Assembly: GCA_963169105.1 (NCBI GenBank) | Contig: OY720639.1 | Location: 53,549,848-53,613,847, forward strand | DNA from: Ceriagrion tenellum | Lineage: Eukaryota; Arthropoda; Insecta; Odonata; Coenagrionidae | Length of the DNA stretch: 64,000 bases | Reading direction: 5' to 3' | Shown: positions 22,290 to 35,260 of the stretch, in pieces | Layout: each line of letters starts with the position of its first letter | Position numbering within the stretch: the first letter of the stretch is position 1 | Notes under the pieces: model-generated | Database searches by the model: none | What the model saw: the letters and a program-made list of their open reading frames with translations, nothing else | What the model was told of the DNA's origin: nothing | Program-made: the position numbers and the translations under genes

Positions 22290-22845
22290 AGGCAGTTTGA
22301 GCGAAATATCATTTAATCTAGAAATCAACTACTTGGTCTCATTTTAAAGAAAAATATCTCACCCTTTCAAAGATATCAAAATACCCGCCCGTTACTGAAC
22401 TACTTTCGGAGATTTTTGACGAAAAATGCCAGACCTTTTACATGGGAAATGGTACGTGTATGCTCTCCTGAGAGACCCTATTTGAAAATTTTGGAATTTA
22501 TACTTCTTAGATCGCGTCAAAAAATGCACAGTGAGTACTATGTACCTTTCCTCGACATTCTTTGGAAATGAATCATTATGTCACTGCAGTAATTTTGTTA
22601 AAAATGTCGTGAAGGAGTTTTGAACGTATTGTGAGAAAAAAATGAGTCAAATTGAATACTTATTGGATAATTGTATTTGATTTCTTAGAATTTCAGTCTT
22701 AGAATTTCAGTTTCAGATGTATATTTATGTGCCATTAATTGTACAATATTTAATTTATACTTCCTAAAGCTGCTGAAATTAAAACGTATAATTCGAATAT
22801 GGCCACCACTATGACTCGGGAACGATCTAGCAGAAACTAACTTTT
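22287..22845 (+). mobile_element. MITE family M1, copy c
   Basis: About 559 bp from TTGAGGCAGTTTGAGCGAAAT to GATCTAGCAGAAACTAAC. All M1 landmarks are present, including TTACATGGGAAATGGTACGTG and GAAATTAAAACGTATAATTC. Its right edge followed by TTTTCATTTGCAG makes an ACTAAC + polypyrimidine + CAG arrangement that resembles a splice acceptor. Confidence 0.8.
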
Positions 22846-23111
22846 CATTTGCAGACTGGCGCAATTAATTCGCGTATTCCCATGCGAAGCCGGGTCTCCC
22901 TGCAAGTAATATGAAACGGGAGGATCTAGTCAAGTAGGCGATGTCATCATCCGATCTGGTATTCCATCAACAGACTAGTAGGTGTAATGGAGAGTCCCAC
23001 TACCAACTGTCCCATTTCTGACGTGTTCTGAGAATCTGATTGGTGCGGTGAATGGAAAAATTCACAGCGGAAAAAACATTCCCATTGACAGGGACTTTCT
23101 TTGATATCACG
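22846..23111. other. No recognisable feature
   Basis: Apart from the acceptor-like edge of M1c, nothing distinctive. Confidence 0.35.
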
Positions 23112-23180
23112 CCGAGTGATTTAGCCAGGGCTGAGGCATCCTTTTTCCACATGTATTTTTTTCAGGGTTCGAGTCCCTTT
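23112..23180 (+). repeat. Possible tRNA-like SINE head
   Basis: TTTAGCCAGGGCTGAGG resembles an A box and GGGTTCGAGTCCC at about 23165 is a good B box. The central part cannot fold into a tRNA anticodon arm, so this is a SINE relic or coincidence. Confidence 0.35.
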
Positions 23181-23514
23181 CTGTGAGAATGATTTATTTC
23201 CTCCATTTATTTTCGCCATTGCGGGTGGCTTCGTAAATTGTAATCCTGCAGTTAGCCCCGATATTCTAAAAAAATGTAAATTGGACGGAGTACAGCTCAG
23301 GAGGCAGTTCCTCGCCACTGCACAGAAACGCATTTAAATGTACAAAATACACAACAAATACGAAAATTTCACTGAATATAAATGAACGAACGATTGCTTC
23401 TCGCGATCATAGAATCTCCCATCAGTGATAGTGCAAATGAAGTAACTCGGGTGTAATTTCTACACTTATTAATACAGAACAATCAAGTCTTCGACACTTA
23501 ATGTCATTATATCT

Positions 23515-23700
23515 ACAAATACGAAATACCGTGCAAGCCACCACTGGGGTGTGGCACGGGGGGATTCCACACCAGGCATGAAGCCCTCATTCCAGCTGAA
23601 ACCCGAACCGCGCACGTTCCCCCGGAATACCCGGCGCAGGCCAAAAGCAGTCAGGACAACAGTGCGCGTGCAGACCAGAAAAAAGGAGAGTGCTACGTGG
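23515..23700 (-). mobile_element. LINE-A2-type 3' end
   Basis: The minus strand reads the extended 3' UTR seen also at 41.1, 47.8 and 59.4 kb: GCCTGCGCCGGG, GGGGGAACGTGCGCGGTTC, GGCTTCATGCCTGGTGTGGAA, then the hairpin. Here the stem is CCGTGC (23529-23534) with GCACGG (23554-23559), a compensated variant of the CCCTGC/GCAGGG stem. Confidence 0.7.
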
Positions 23701-25554
23701 ACGAACATGCTACCATAAGGTACACTACTTTTGATACGACTACTGCTTATAATTACTGTAACAGATAAATAGATAAACTAGAAGGTACTAAATCATTCAA
23801 GAGCTATATCATGTCGGAATTCGCATGCGAAGTTAGTGGCTAGTAACGATGTTAAGATATTTCGCACAAGTGCAAAAACCTATTTCACCTAGTCAGGGTG
23901 AAAGTAACCAGGAACTGACCAATCGCAATTGTAGGTGCTATCAAGGTAACTAATTATAACATTAGGCATAGAAACCATGGTCGGTTTGTTTTGAAAATAA
24001 TGTGGAAATTACAACCAAGTTACTTTATTCGTACCATCATGCATAGAGAATATTTCCACCAAGTAACACCTGTAACCCTTTCATACGTTATTACCCATAA
24101 GAATCAATCAGAAACAACCAACGCAGCGAATACCACACAAACCCAGGAATCTTCCATACCTGCTGGTATCTGTGGGGAAAGGAGTATTTCCAGTTCTGTA
24201 GCAATCGGGAATATATAATACTTTACGTAGACATGCAGGGTCCTTAGCACCTTTCGCATAAGCTAGGTTAATCCCAACTCAAGTATACCTCAAACCTTCC
24301 TTCTTTCCCCCAATTAAAGGTTCTTCCTGGCAACATAATCAGTCTAAACAGTGAAAATGGCCGTCGTCGGTTGGCAAAGTTGTCGGTTTTCATTGCATTG
24401 CATGTACAAGTAATGGTACGATGGTAAACCCTCGTCGAAATTCACCTCGAAGAAAGATAGCTTGGTGGTGTATCTGGCTGCCACACCTGACAGGCAATTG
24501 AGAGACTTGGGTGTGAATCACAGTCAATTCAACTGATTTTTTTAAATTACGGATTTCATTCCTTAGTTTAAGCTGTCGATCATATCCAATATACTTCCGA
24601 AGGAACCTTTAAACGTTCCGATATATTGAAACCTATTTGTTCGACACTAAGTTACCCAGAAAATACTCGCACTTTTAGCCTCCCACAGCATTCCACAAGC
24701 ATTCCACATGCTTGCCAGAGTCGCTATTCCGTATTCCTCAATCGAAATATTCTTCATGCACGTGTTGGAAGGAGCTCTTTAAGTTAAATAGAGTTCCATG
24801 TGTAATAACGAGCGTAAGGATACCTATCCGATCGTTTACTGAAATGTCCGTCCGCTTTAGGCGTCAAATTGTGAAGCACTATATGATGCCAGTACGTGTA
24901 TACCTCTACTTGCGATATCGCCACAACAGACGTTGGCACGCATTGTAGTTTACCTAGATGGTGTGTTCTATCTTCATTATACTCGACGCTTCGAGAATTT
25001 ATCGTCTTCTAACACATGAGTGTACTGTTGTCAATGTGAAAATTCAATAATATGTCGTGAACGGCAACAGTTTTCCTCATCGCTTTGCACTAGAGGACAA
25101 AATCCACTAGATTTTTTATGAAATACGTGGCTAAAAAATGAAAAGTATTTCTCACATTTTAAAAACTAAACGGGAGTATGAGTTCCAGCAATTTTCGTCA
25201 TGGATTGAGTATTTTGAGCCACTTTTAATACCATTGAAATTTCAATTTATCGTTCAAAGTAAGCGTGACCTTCCTGTTACGATCACCCCTATTCCCGCTT
25301 TTCTCTCGTTTGAATCACAGTTAAGCTCCAAGCTAGAAAAGTACGCGCGGCGCTTGTCCGCGACCGATGCCGACAACAGTGGCAATAAGGGAACATTTAT
25401 GTGGCAATAGAACAAAGTAGTATCACATAAATATCACATCACATCGCATGGTCCAAACTCGCGTAAATGTCTCACAATAATCTTATCCTATAGAAACATG
25501 TTTACTCACTTATCTTCCCCTAGTAACAAATAGGTCTGTTTCGTTTGCGTTGCC
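23701..25554. other. No recognisable gene
   Basis: AT-rich. Short plus-strand frames at 23991-24218, 24712-24948 and 25138-25410 have no recognised domain and no convincing splice context. Confidence 0.35.
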
Positions 25555-26200
25555 CATACTTTCCCAATCTAGAGCTTGAAATCATTGAAAACAGGAGCGC
25601 TCCGCTTAATCGTACTTCACATCTTTCATTTTCCAAGACATACGACTACTTTCAGTTCCTCATACTTTCTGCCTCCTCTTTTGACCATCAACATTTCTGT
25701 TCCCTTAACTTCTCTTTCATTTTAATACAACTTTCTACCCCTCAATCTGCCTATCCAATTCGCCATTACCTCTCAATACGTCCCGTATGCACTTTTGCGG
25801 CCTTCCCCAAATTTCCACCACCGATTTAATTTCCAACCATTACATCTATACCATTCATAAGTCCGTTTCCTCATCATACGCGGCCATTCTACTGCACATC
25901 CAGGATTCATAAGGCCTCAAATCTACGTGCAGCCTCTTTTCGCTACATTCAAGCCTCCATAGCGTACAACTCTTAGCGCCACATATGAAGTTTCAAATAC
26001 TATTTTCATGCATCTTAACCAAAAGCGTTCGCTCTATCTATTCCCTCTCCTTTAAAAATAATTTCATCGACGGCCTCATTGAAAAGAGTAAAATTTTCGA
26101 CGGAAACGGCATTTTCATCTCTAAGCTTACCTTTCTCTACCACTGCATTCTACGCTGTGTGCGTCCGTTTATTTTGACAGCCTCCTAACAATTTAATGAG
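25555..26200 (-). mobile_element. Heavily decayed LINE-B relic
   Basis: Marked pyrimidine richness on the plus strand reflects the purine-rich minus-strand LINE coding sequence. On the minus strand, fragments in family order are a VALRVVRYGGLNVA-like match to the ..VALYG.ETW block, RPQKCIRDVLRGNGELDRQI (about 25735-25795) and a terminal KYEELK. Stops and shifts are frequent. The pieces resemble LINE-B more than LINE-C. Confidence 0.5.
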
Positions 26201-26375
26201 ATACCTTCCGTCGCTCCTCCACCAAATTCAGTCCATTTTCCTTCGTTTCCCCCATATCCAAGCTAAATTCCATCTCTTCAATCGTCTCAACTTCACCTCT
26301 CAATATCCACCAAACTACGTTCATTCTCTCCCCTTGAGTACCGAACTCTGGAGTCACACAACACGACGCTCCATA

Positions 26376-26560
26376 TTAAGGCAGTTTGCGCGAAATATCA
26401 TTTCCCCTAGAAATGATTGAATTTGTCCTCATTTTAAAGAAAAATATCTTAATCTTCCCAGCACACCAAAATATCAGCCTCTTACCGAACTACTTTCCGT
26501 GATTTTTGCCGAAATATGCTTGCCCTTTTACATGGGAAATGGTACGCGAGTGCACTGCAT
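26376..26560 (+). mobile_element. MITE family M1, copy d, 3'-truncated
   Basis: Begins TTAAGGCAGTTTGCGCGAAAT and follows M1 through TTACATGGGAAATGGTACGCG, then departs from the family. About the first third of the element remains. Confidence 0.7.
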
Positions 26561-27639
26561 AAATTTTGATATTCGGTGTACAGGATTAAAAATAATTGTA
26601 GACTTCTATTTTCAGGTAGTTGTAGCAGTCTAAGTATCTCCAATTTTTCAACCTCGGCGGCAGAACCGGAGGCTTAAGTTATTAGCAGCTTCCCATTTCA
26701 TAAATTACGAGTCAACAAAAGCAGATAGAACGAGGACGTATGGGTTGGATCCAAAACTGAAACATGTCTAGTGTTTCAGTCTTTAGAAAGTCAATTTTCT
26801 TCCATATAAAAACTAATTCAATATGGATGTTGACTTATGAGTATGAAGCTAGAACTTGCTTCGTGCAAATAATATTCGGACTGGAATTAGAAACCGATGG
26901 TGGAGAGACCGGCTCCTTTCACGTTGTACACATTTTCCATTAAATTCACGAATATTTCCAATCGCCTAATCGATAATTCACTAACATGCTTATAAGAAAC
27001 CTAAACGTCTTTAAAAAACTCCCCGTTTTAACATTGACTCTGAGGGACTCCTTACGCTCATCTCCTTAAAAGTTACTTCACAACCTACCTGAGGAGTCTC
27101 ATTACTCCACACGCCTGCTCCCAGATAATCATTCACTGAACAATCACTCTTTTTCCGTCTCCCATCCCTAATAAATTCAATCCCCATTGAAATCGACCCC
27201 TCTCCTTTACTTTTAAAAAAATTACCGACTTACACAAACACAGAGCTTTCCTGAAATTATTAGCAATGCTTTAGTTATTTGTTATTTCTCATGTTGTTTC
27301 CTTTCTATAAACTGTTTCACGTCAAACGCCTCATGTTTATTTATTGAAAATAGTGCACTGTAAATAGGCAGCATTGAAGTACGTGGACACCAATCTTAAA
27401 TTCAAATAAAAGAATCGGTGTTCTAACTCAGTTATTGGGTTCTTGGGAAATGGCGGTCACATTGCACCACACAAAACCTAACTTTAAAGGACCAAAGAAT
27501 TCTTGAGGACATCAATAATATTTTTGAGAGATGTTTAAACAAAAGGAAAAAACTGACAGCCGAGATGAGGAGCTGAAGACCTTCAGCGAACCCATCTTCG
27601 GATTGATGGCTGCTGGTGACCAAGGATGAGGGGTAAAGT
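26561..27639. other. No recognisable feature
   Basis: AT-rich sequence; no coding or repeat structure noticed. Confidence 0.35.
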
Positions 27640-28120
27640 ATATCATTATGGTGAGTTGCGCCAATACCTGTAAGTACGCCGGTGTTTCTCGGGCGCGGAC
27701 TCCCTTTCTCCCTCGGTCGACGTACGAGATACACATACAGCCGCTGAGCTGTGAGCGGCATTTCGGAATGAGAGCTCCCGTGCGCGACAACCGGCAACGT
27801 CGCTCCGCCCATCCAGCAGGAGAAGAAGGTGGTGGCGCTAGAGCTTCGCCGAAGAGATCCTCCTTGGTTACGAACTCACCCCGCACGCGTAAAAACATAA
27901 ACAAGTCTTCCTGCGTCCGGGGCAACGGGGACGTCTGGCGAATGTGCGGCTTTTTGACCGTTTCGTCGGTTTAATGCCGAGAGCGACAATTCCGTTCCCC
28001 CTAACCTCACCCGAAGGCGAAATCCGTTTGAAGAGTGGATGGGTATTATTCCCCGAAACTTCCGATGATCGCAACCCACCAAGTGAAGGTATCTGCGTGG
28101 TATGATATAATCTCGAGGTC
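27640..28120. other. GC-rich island
   Basis: CpG-rich block with overlapping frames on both strands (108 codons plus, 137 codons minus) that share no recognisable motif. GTAAGT and GTGAGT donor-like hexamers occur at 27654-27674 on plus. It could be a regulatory CpG island. Confidence 0.3.
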
Positions 28121-31100
28121 TAGATAACGATAGCGGATAGCGCCTCAAAATGAAAGTATACATGAGATAAAGACTGGTAGCAGTTTTTCACTCAGTTATG
28201 ATGACTCGTAAATAAAAGATAATACTACCTTTAAAACACAATCACTAGACGCAATTCATTAAATGACAAGAGTCTGAGAAAGATATCTGCCCATCTTACT
28301 ATCTGATAAAATAACAATAATTTGTACTATGAATTTACGAATGCAAAATTTATCTCGAAAATGTCATCAAGGGTATTGAAGAAACACCCTGCATTATTGG
28401 TTTTTGGTACGATAAATTCATCAGGCTTTGTCTGAAAACAGGAAAATCAATTACGGAACCAAGTATTAGCTCAGAAAAGATTTCCGAGCTATATCACGAA
28501 AAGCATAGGAATCAATGAGGCCTTCTTGGTAAAGTAATATATTTCATAGATTTAAACATACAAAAAATACACATCTAATTGAAATTACAATCTAATCGAG
28601 GAACGGTCATCAGATATTTAAATTTTTGGGGCCACACTTAGAAAATGCATGGCCAGGTATTATAAAAGATGACACAAAAATGAGATTGAGTTCTAACAAA
28701 ATTGGACATGGAGGTAAAAACTAAGTTGTGAGAAAAACGGGTCCATCGAAGAAAATGAGAAAGGAGCCTTTACAATCACGAATTTCGGACATTAAGAATA
28801 GAAGAAAGGGTTGAGAAACCTCAGGTCTTAGTCCAGACTGCAAGTAATCACACCAATGTGATCATTGCTGGCAAGCCTTAATAGGCCTCCAGACAGTAGA
28901 TTAGACGCCTGCGTAAAAAAAGTACATTGATATAAAGGTAGGGCAGAGAGATAAAAATAAAATCTAACTCTTTCCTCGTAAAATTCGTGATAGTGACAGA
29001 ACCACAGCAAAGCATCCGAATTTTTAATTAAATATTGCTAAAAAACTTAATTACAATATTTATGAAATGGCAAAAATTCCCTTTCCCCAAACGTTTTTGG
29101 GGCAGGGTGGATAAGAAGGGCTAACCGTAGATGCGAAGTATTCACTTATTTTAATTGGCATCCTTAAATATGTTCTACCCATATTGATTACGGAACAAGG
29201 AAAGTTCATTCCACGCACCCATTCAACTGACCGGTCACAAGTAGTCTAAACTGTAACATATATATACTAACCGTCCGTCTAAAACGAGCAAAGCCTTACA
29301 CGAATAATACCTACATAATCCACAAGTCTTTTTACTACGGCTGAGCCAGTAACAAATTTCGATTAAAATGTCGTCCAGCCGACATTCGAGTATCGGTATT
29401 GGAGAAGCAAAATCCGATAATTCATTCACGTTCAGGACTTTCTCAACATAGAGCGGTTAATTCCGCTTTCAAAATTTCGTATCCTCTTATATCCTTGATA
29501 ACCCATTTTAAAAGATATGTGCACCTTTCAGAACTGCCCAAAATATTTTTAGAAATTCGATTAGAATTGCTTCACAAAGGTTTCACCGCTCAACAAATAT
29601 AGTCTTCTAATACAAGGGTAGCATTTAACCGAAACAAGGTTAAGCAACATTCTGCTTAAACTTGTAATCTTTATTGCAAATAATTGCACATGCATAGAAT
29701 ATTTCACAAGACATCTTAATACCAGGAGTATTTTGATGAGTTAAATAAATTTTTAAGAACTTAAGTGGCGATGTATCGCAGCCCAAACTACGGCTCTTTA
29801 AATACCTTATTAGGCATACCATATAAAGCGCAGTTCATAACGTGTATTCATCCAATAAATATATTTATCAGGTAAATGAATCACAATATCGGTTATCGGG
29901 AAAAAAGGGTAACCGACTCATCCCGAATTTCAGCGTAAGGAGTACTATCATCACTAATGATGCTTCACTAATGTTGATATTTCTTGGGAAAGGCCATGCA
30001 TGTAGTAGCTCCCCATCACTGTACAGGCTATCGGTAACCAATTCTGCCCTAAAACATTCAATGAACTCAGTATAAAAAGATCATCAAGCCGCATAAACTA
30101 TCATTTTCGTTTACTTTAAAATGGTGAAATATACGTACACCAAGGTGAAGAGAAATCACGCGGTACTCTTCCACTTTCGTTATTTATATCCCATTCATTT
30201 CTATGGTTAGGCGTAATTTTCAAGGTAAGATTAATTTTTACCTTAGACATGACATTTAGACTTTAAAATCGATCGAGAATGAACAACTTAGCAGAAGAGC
30301 CCAACAGTGTTTACTTTTCACCGTGCTGACGTAGAAAAAATCCACCAAGTGTCACCTATCTCCATCAGTCCAAAGGTAAAGTTGCGGCTATCAATAAAGT
30401 CGCCAAAAGCAGAGACCTATCTCATATAGTGTCAAATTTATGGATACAAGTTATTTGACCAAAGAAAAGTAGTCCAAAAATATTTTTTTTCAATAAGTTC
30501 CCCTATTCCCTAGCAGAGGAAGAGGATACACAGAGAAGACTTATGCAACAAAGATGAGAATGGAAAAGGTAAGGGAGCTTTGTCAGAAGAAATGTCTTTG
30601 TAATGTATGAGGTTTCTGAGGGAGTCCTTAACGTTTTAATGTCCGTAACAATAGAGCCAATTTTCATATTTCACTTAATGAGCATGATACACTAAAAATC
30701 TATTCTAAGACTACCTACGTGGCAACTTTAGTCAAAATCCGACACCCGAGGCTCCTGGAGAGGCCAATACTCAAGGAGAGCAGCAATAGACGAGGCTCCT
30801 ATGATGACTTAAAGTAACAATTGAAATAGGAGAAGACAAATTACATACGGAATTCATTTCTCATTATAAAGGTATTACATATTTTGCTATCACTATCTTT
30901 CACAGAAGATGCGTTACCGCAGACTAATGTCTCACAATCTCAGGAGCTCCTGTACAGTTTTTGTGAGTTGGAAAATAGTAAATGCGCCTAACACCAACAA
31001 AGTTTTGGAAGGAATAAAAAAAGCGGAAAATATAGCTGACTTAGATGGCTTGGAATGAAATGTAAACAGTTTCGTGGATCTTGGCCGCACGCCAGAGACG

Positions 31101-31215
31101 GAGATGGGATTGATGACGAGACTGAAAGACATGTGCATGACGGCGGTAAATTCGTTCGAAGGAAGTGGAGGAAATAATATTGATAATAAACGGTTTCCTA
31201 AGCAAACGAATAACG
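28121..31215. other. Long AT-rich stretch without recognised features
   Basis: No LINE, MITE or RNA signature noticed. All open frames are short (under 82 codons) and motif-free. Confidence 0.35.
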
Positions 31216-31221
31216 CATAAG

Positions 31222-31534
31222 GATTGGGCTTGTGTGGTCATGGTAGAGTACTGGTTTCCCGTCCCGACGTCTTGCGTTCGAATCCCGGCAGTGCTTGATT
31301 TTTCTCGGCGGGATCTCGACAGGGGTGCTTCGTGGCGAGAAGTTCAAAGAGTAGTACTCCATCAGTCAGATGGGCCTGGGCGCTCTTTCGTTAAGAGCAG
31401 GCTTAATTAAGCCTAAGCTAGGCTTCCCTCCACCTTTCCCCATTTATTCCTTCTTTGCCAACATGCCCAACGGTTTTCTATGGCGCAAATTATCTCAGTT
31501 GTTGGTAGCCTCCCCATAAAAAAACTAACCATCA
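31222..31534 (+). repeat. tRNA-derived SINE
   Basis: The tRNA-like head begins GGGCTTGTGTGGTCATGG, with an A-box-like GTGGTCATGGTAGAG and a perfect B box GTTCGAATCC at 31276-31285. A tRNA-unrelated body follows, including TTAAGAGCAGGCTTAATTAA, and an A-rich end (CATAAAAAAACTAACC). CATAAG at 31216-31221 and 31535-31540 may be a short target duplication. A Pol III-transcribed element mobilised by a LINE machinery is the standard interpretation. Confidence 0.6.
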
Positions 31535-31540
31535 CATAAG

Positions 31541-32584
31541 AACTTTCTCCTCCCTACCAAGAGCAAAGCAATATATATACGACATAGTGAGTAATTCTAT
31601 GAATAGAATGATAAGCTACCAAAATATGTAAAACCAAGGTGGAGCACCAATAGGGAAGATGAAAACACAATATTCATTATGCAAACGATAATTAAAGTAG
31701 CATATAAATAAATCCATTACTTCGGGCACGCATCAAAATTTCCAAACCTGGTCGAAAGGGCTCAATTTTCTGTTGATATTTAACGAGGCCAGACTGCTAT
31801 TCGGTGAGAATAATCCAGATGTTTTCGACAATTAAATCAATAGATACGAGAAAATAGGAGGATGAAATTTACGTTAAGATCCTCCACAGTATTTGAACAG
31901 AAATAAATCGATTCGAAGGGAGATCCATTTACGGTAAAGATTCGATTATTCCAGGTGATGTGAATAGGGGCCAACACGGATAATATGAAAGGGTTCTGTG
32001 CATGAGTCAACCAAGACAACAAAATGTGATATCTATACACTTGGCAGTACTTCGATTTTTGACATGGTTGGGATATAACATTTCTGAACCACGATTTTTA
32101 ATTGGAGATCGATCAGATAGGCGAATTATGACGTTCGTTAGCATGAGCTAAAATGGTTTGGTACAGCTACAATAAGGATCTCTACATCGGGTTATACGGA
32201 ACCTCCGTGTAATCGGATCGGAATCGAAACTGTACAGCCCAAAGCTTAGGTCATTATTTAGATCACATGATAGGTACGGTAACTTGAATTTTTGCGGAAA
32301 GAGGGCGTCCAGAGACAGGAAGCTTCTGAAATGTGAATGAGAATATTAATGAAGAGGGTGAACTAGACACCGAGGAAGACTAAAAACGAAGAAAAAAAAT
32401 CAATCTTTGATTATCCTCAGCAAATCTATCTCTAGTTAAACGTTTTATCGTTAAGAAATCCATTTCTAATAATTATTCCGATCAATAAAATCTGCGTAAA
32501 TTTACCGAATTGCCAACTTGATATAATTCATACAAACTCTATGCTCTCAGTCACCATCAAGTTAGCATTAAGGCTAGGAGATCT
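31541..32584. other. No recognisable feature
   Basis: AT-rich, no coding or repeat evidence. Confidence 0.35.
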
Positions 32585-32815
32585 TGCGGCTAACGTTAAC
32601 CAGACAAAAGAAAACCGAACCCAAGAGCTAGTAGAGGCGGTATGGGAGGAGAGGATGATGGCAGAGTTATGGAGGAAGCAGCGCAAATGAATAAAAACAA
32701 ACGGAGAAGGAATGGCAAATTGGCAAGGCAGATTGAGGGGAGAATGTCGGGTAGGCGCGAAAGAAAAGGCAGGAAGGAAGGAAACAGAAATTCTGGACGA
32801 AAATAGGGAGGGCAG
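32585..32815 (+). mobile_element. LINE-B-like C-terminal relic
   Basis: ENRTQELVEAVWEERMMAEL (about 32610-32669) corresponds to the T.EEVL.MV.EER block. It is followed, after a shift, by GKLARQIEGRMSGRRERKGR, corresponding to the EGRM.GKRGRGR block, and an NSGRK-like end. It is short and frameshifted. GGCTAACGTTAACCAGACA at its start recurs alone near 40470. Confidence 0.5.
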
Positions 32816-32899
32816 TATTGGTGAACCCAAAGTTCGATTCGCCCGGGGCGGTCGGAGCCATTAATGGCATTGGTCGGAGCCGACCACTTAGAGAAACGA

Positions 32900-34830
32900 A
32901 TGATAGAAATCGAACCAATTTCGATACAACTTGAAAATTACTTCAAGAAAAGATTGTGTTGTTTTATTTTTAAATGAATAAAAAATCACCACGTCTTTGT
33001 TCTTTGAAATTGTAAAATATTTTTTGAAGCCACAAAAATTTGTTCCTTTTTTTTCGTTGATGTTCTATCGTTTATATAGTCACAATCCTTCACTGTGAAC
33101 TATTCATTCCGGATAATTTTTTAAGGTTTATCATGGAAAAAATATCCACTAACAAATTTCTTGTGAGTAGAAATGAGTATTTACGCCGAAAATTCCACCG
33201 CGAAAAATTGCCAGGCAAATGTATGAGGAGCTTAGAAAGGCCTATAAAAAGGTCATAATGTATACATGTAGTTTGATCAGGAAAAATAAAAAGGCGGTGG
33301 AGTTAATATAGATGAGGCCTGTACTAAATCTCACCAATCAATGGATAGAACTCTAAATGAGCTTATGAAACTTGAAAAATGATGCAGGGATGTAAATGAA
33401 ATAAGATTACGATGATAATTGGCCTTCTCTCGTATACAGTAAAATTTGGGAAGAAGTTTCCGGTGAAAAATAATGGTGAAGCAATGATATATGGCAACTA
33501 CCACTACCCTTAATGCCGCCGCAAGGCCGTGTGGCAGGTGGGTGCTAGGGCACAGACCATGTAGACGAAAGCGGAGAGGGAAAAGGAATAGATAGGTAGA
33601 CAATATGACGGAATTCGAACGATCACCGTGTTTTCTCTGCTCTGTTGTGTGAAACAATTCCCTTTACATGCACCGTTAAATGTAAAGAAAATATAATTGA
33701 TGACACCACCAGGCACGAAATATTAAAAATTTCACACTACAGCCAAAATGTGCGTTGTTCATGACTTTTTCATTCCGAAATCCGATACATCTTTAAAATA
33801 CGTTTATTCTCCAAATTCAATGACTTGTCTCATCAGGCACTAAAAACTGATTATCTCAGATTTGCAGAGAGGGTAAGGTTTTACACCACACTCTCACTAT
33901 CATGAACATAATTCGCGAACAATAAGAGCGCAAAATGAGATCAATTGCCCTGAACCATGCATCTCAAGCTGCAATTGTGTTAAGGTTAGTTTCAGCACAT
34001 ACTCTCAATTAATTTAACAGGTAATTTTATGTCTAACTAATTTTGCTTTGACGAAAGGCATTCTTAATAATATGAAATATACAAACAGAGAGCACTTCAG
34101 TTATTGATATGCAGAGGCAGATTGGGAAAACGTTTACCCAAAGTTGATATCAACTCCAAACAATTTCCATTTTTATCACGCTTTATACGATCAAATCATT
34201 TTAGAGATTTGAGAATTTCGGCGACAGGAAAAAATGAAAAAGAGTAAGTATATATTTCTTCAGTGCCTCTGTAGGAGTTCAATAGCAACCACAATAGAAA
34301 TGTCATAACACCTCATGATACAGCACTACTCCGAATTTCACGGGGAGGGATTGTATGGCATTAAATTTCGTAAAAGATGGACGGATTGACTAAACTCTTA
34401 ACTGACGTTTGATTCTACAGAATATTACCATGATAAATATTCTGTCCTCAAAAATAAATGCAATCGGATGAAATAATTATCGGTAAGAACTCTAGGAATT
34501 ATTGTTTAATACCATCACTAAATGAAAAAAATTATGCAGAAAAGCATTATAAAATTCAAATATACATTCATAGAAAACGTGTCTAAACATTAGTGCTCAT
34601 ATTAAATACCCTTTTTACAAGATCCGAATTATGGCAATGTAAACAATATATTTACAATAAAATGTGCATTAAAATACTCCCTTCCTCGTTAGTTAGTCAC
34701 TGCTACCCTCTGAATGAGTAGCGTTCGCGAACTATGGACTGTTAGAGCAAAATGTCATCTTCATGATGCAATTGATCACTAGGGAATCATTCCCAAAATA
34801 ATACGTAGTCAATGCTACACATAAGGGGCA
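32900..34830. other. No gene; weak hairpin remnant
   Basis: AT-rich. CCGCCGCAAGGCCGTGTGGCAGG near 33520 is reminiscent of a LINE-A 3' hairpin but too degraded to call. Confidence 0.3.
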
Positions 34831-35260
34831 GTACCGCCCGTTGAGCCGGGCAAGCGGGGCAAATGCCCCGGATCCCGCATTTTGGAGGACCTCGATAATC
34901 ACTTGATGGATAAATATAAGCCATAACAATCTGGAGTGACCTCCACGTTACCGTATCTAATATTGGCCATTTTGTACGTTAATCGTCGCTCTTTTTTTCT
35001 AGTCAAGAAATTTGTCTGCTATTTATGTCTAGTACTAAATCTGTTGAATTTGAAAATTATTACTTCCAATCAAAAAGAAAGGTGAATATAAAATTAAGAA
35101 ATTAATTAAAAACAATTATAAATCACACTACGACTTGGTTTTATAATTTAAGGCGCGAATAGCAATATTTTTAGGCTCCGCAAAATAGTTGTCTAGGGTC
35201 CCACAAAATATAGTTGCCCGGGAAACTGCAAAACATAGTCGCCCAAGGCCCTGCAATCTC
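34831..35260. repeat. GC-rich terminus and short tandem repeats
   Basis: GGGCAAGCGGGGCAAATGCCCCGGATCCC (about 34848-34876; core GGGGCAAATGCCCC is a hairpin) is followed 300 bp later by about three imperfect ~27-bp units with core CRCAAAAYATAGTTGCCC (35177-35250). Possibly one decayed transposon. No terminal pair was resolved. Confidence 0.4.
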
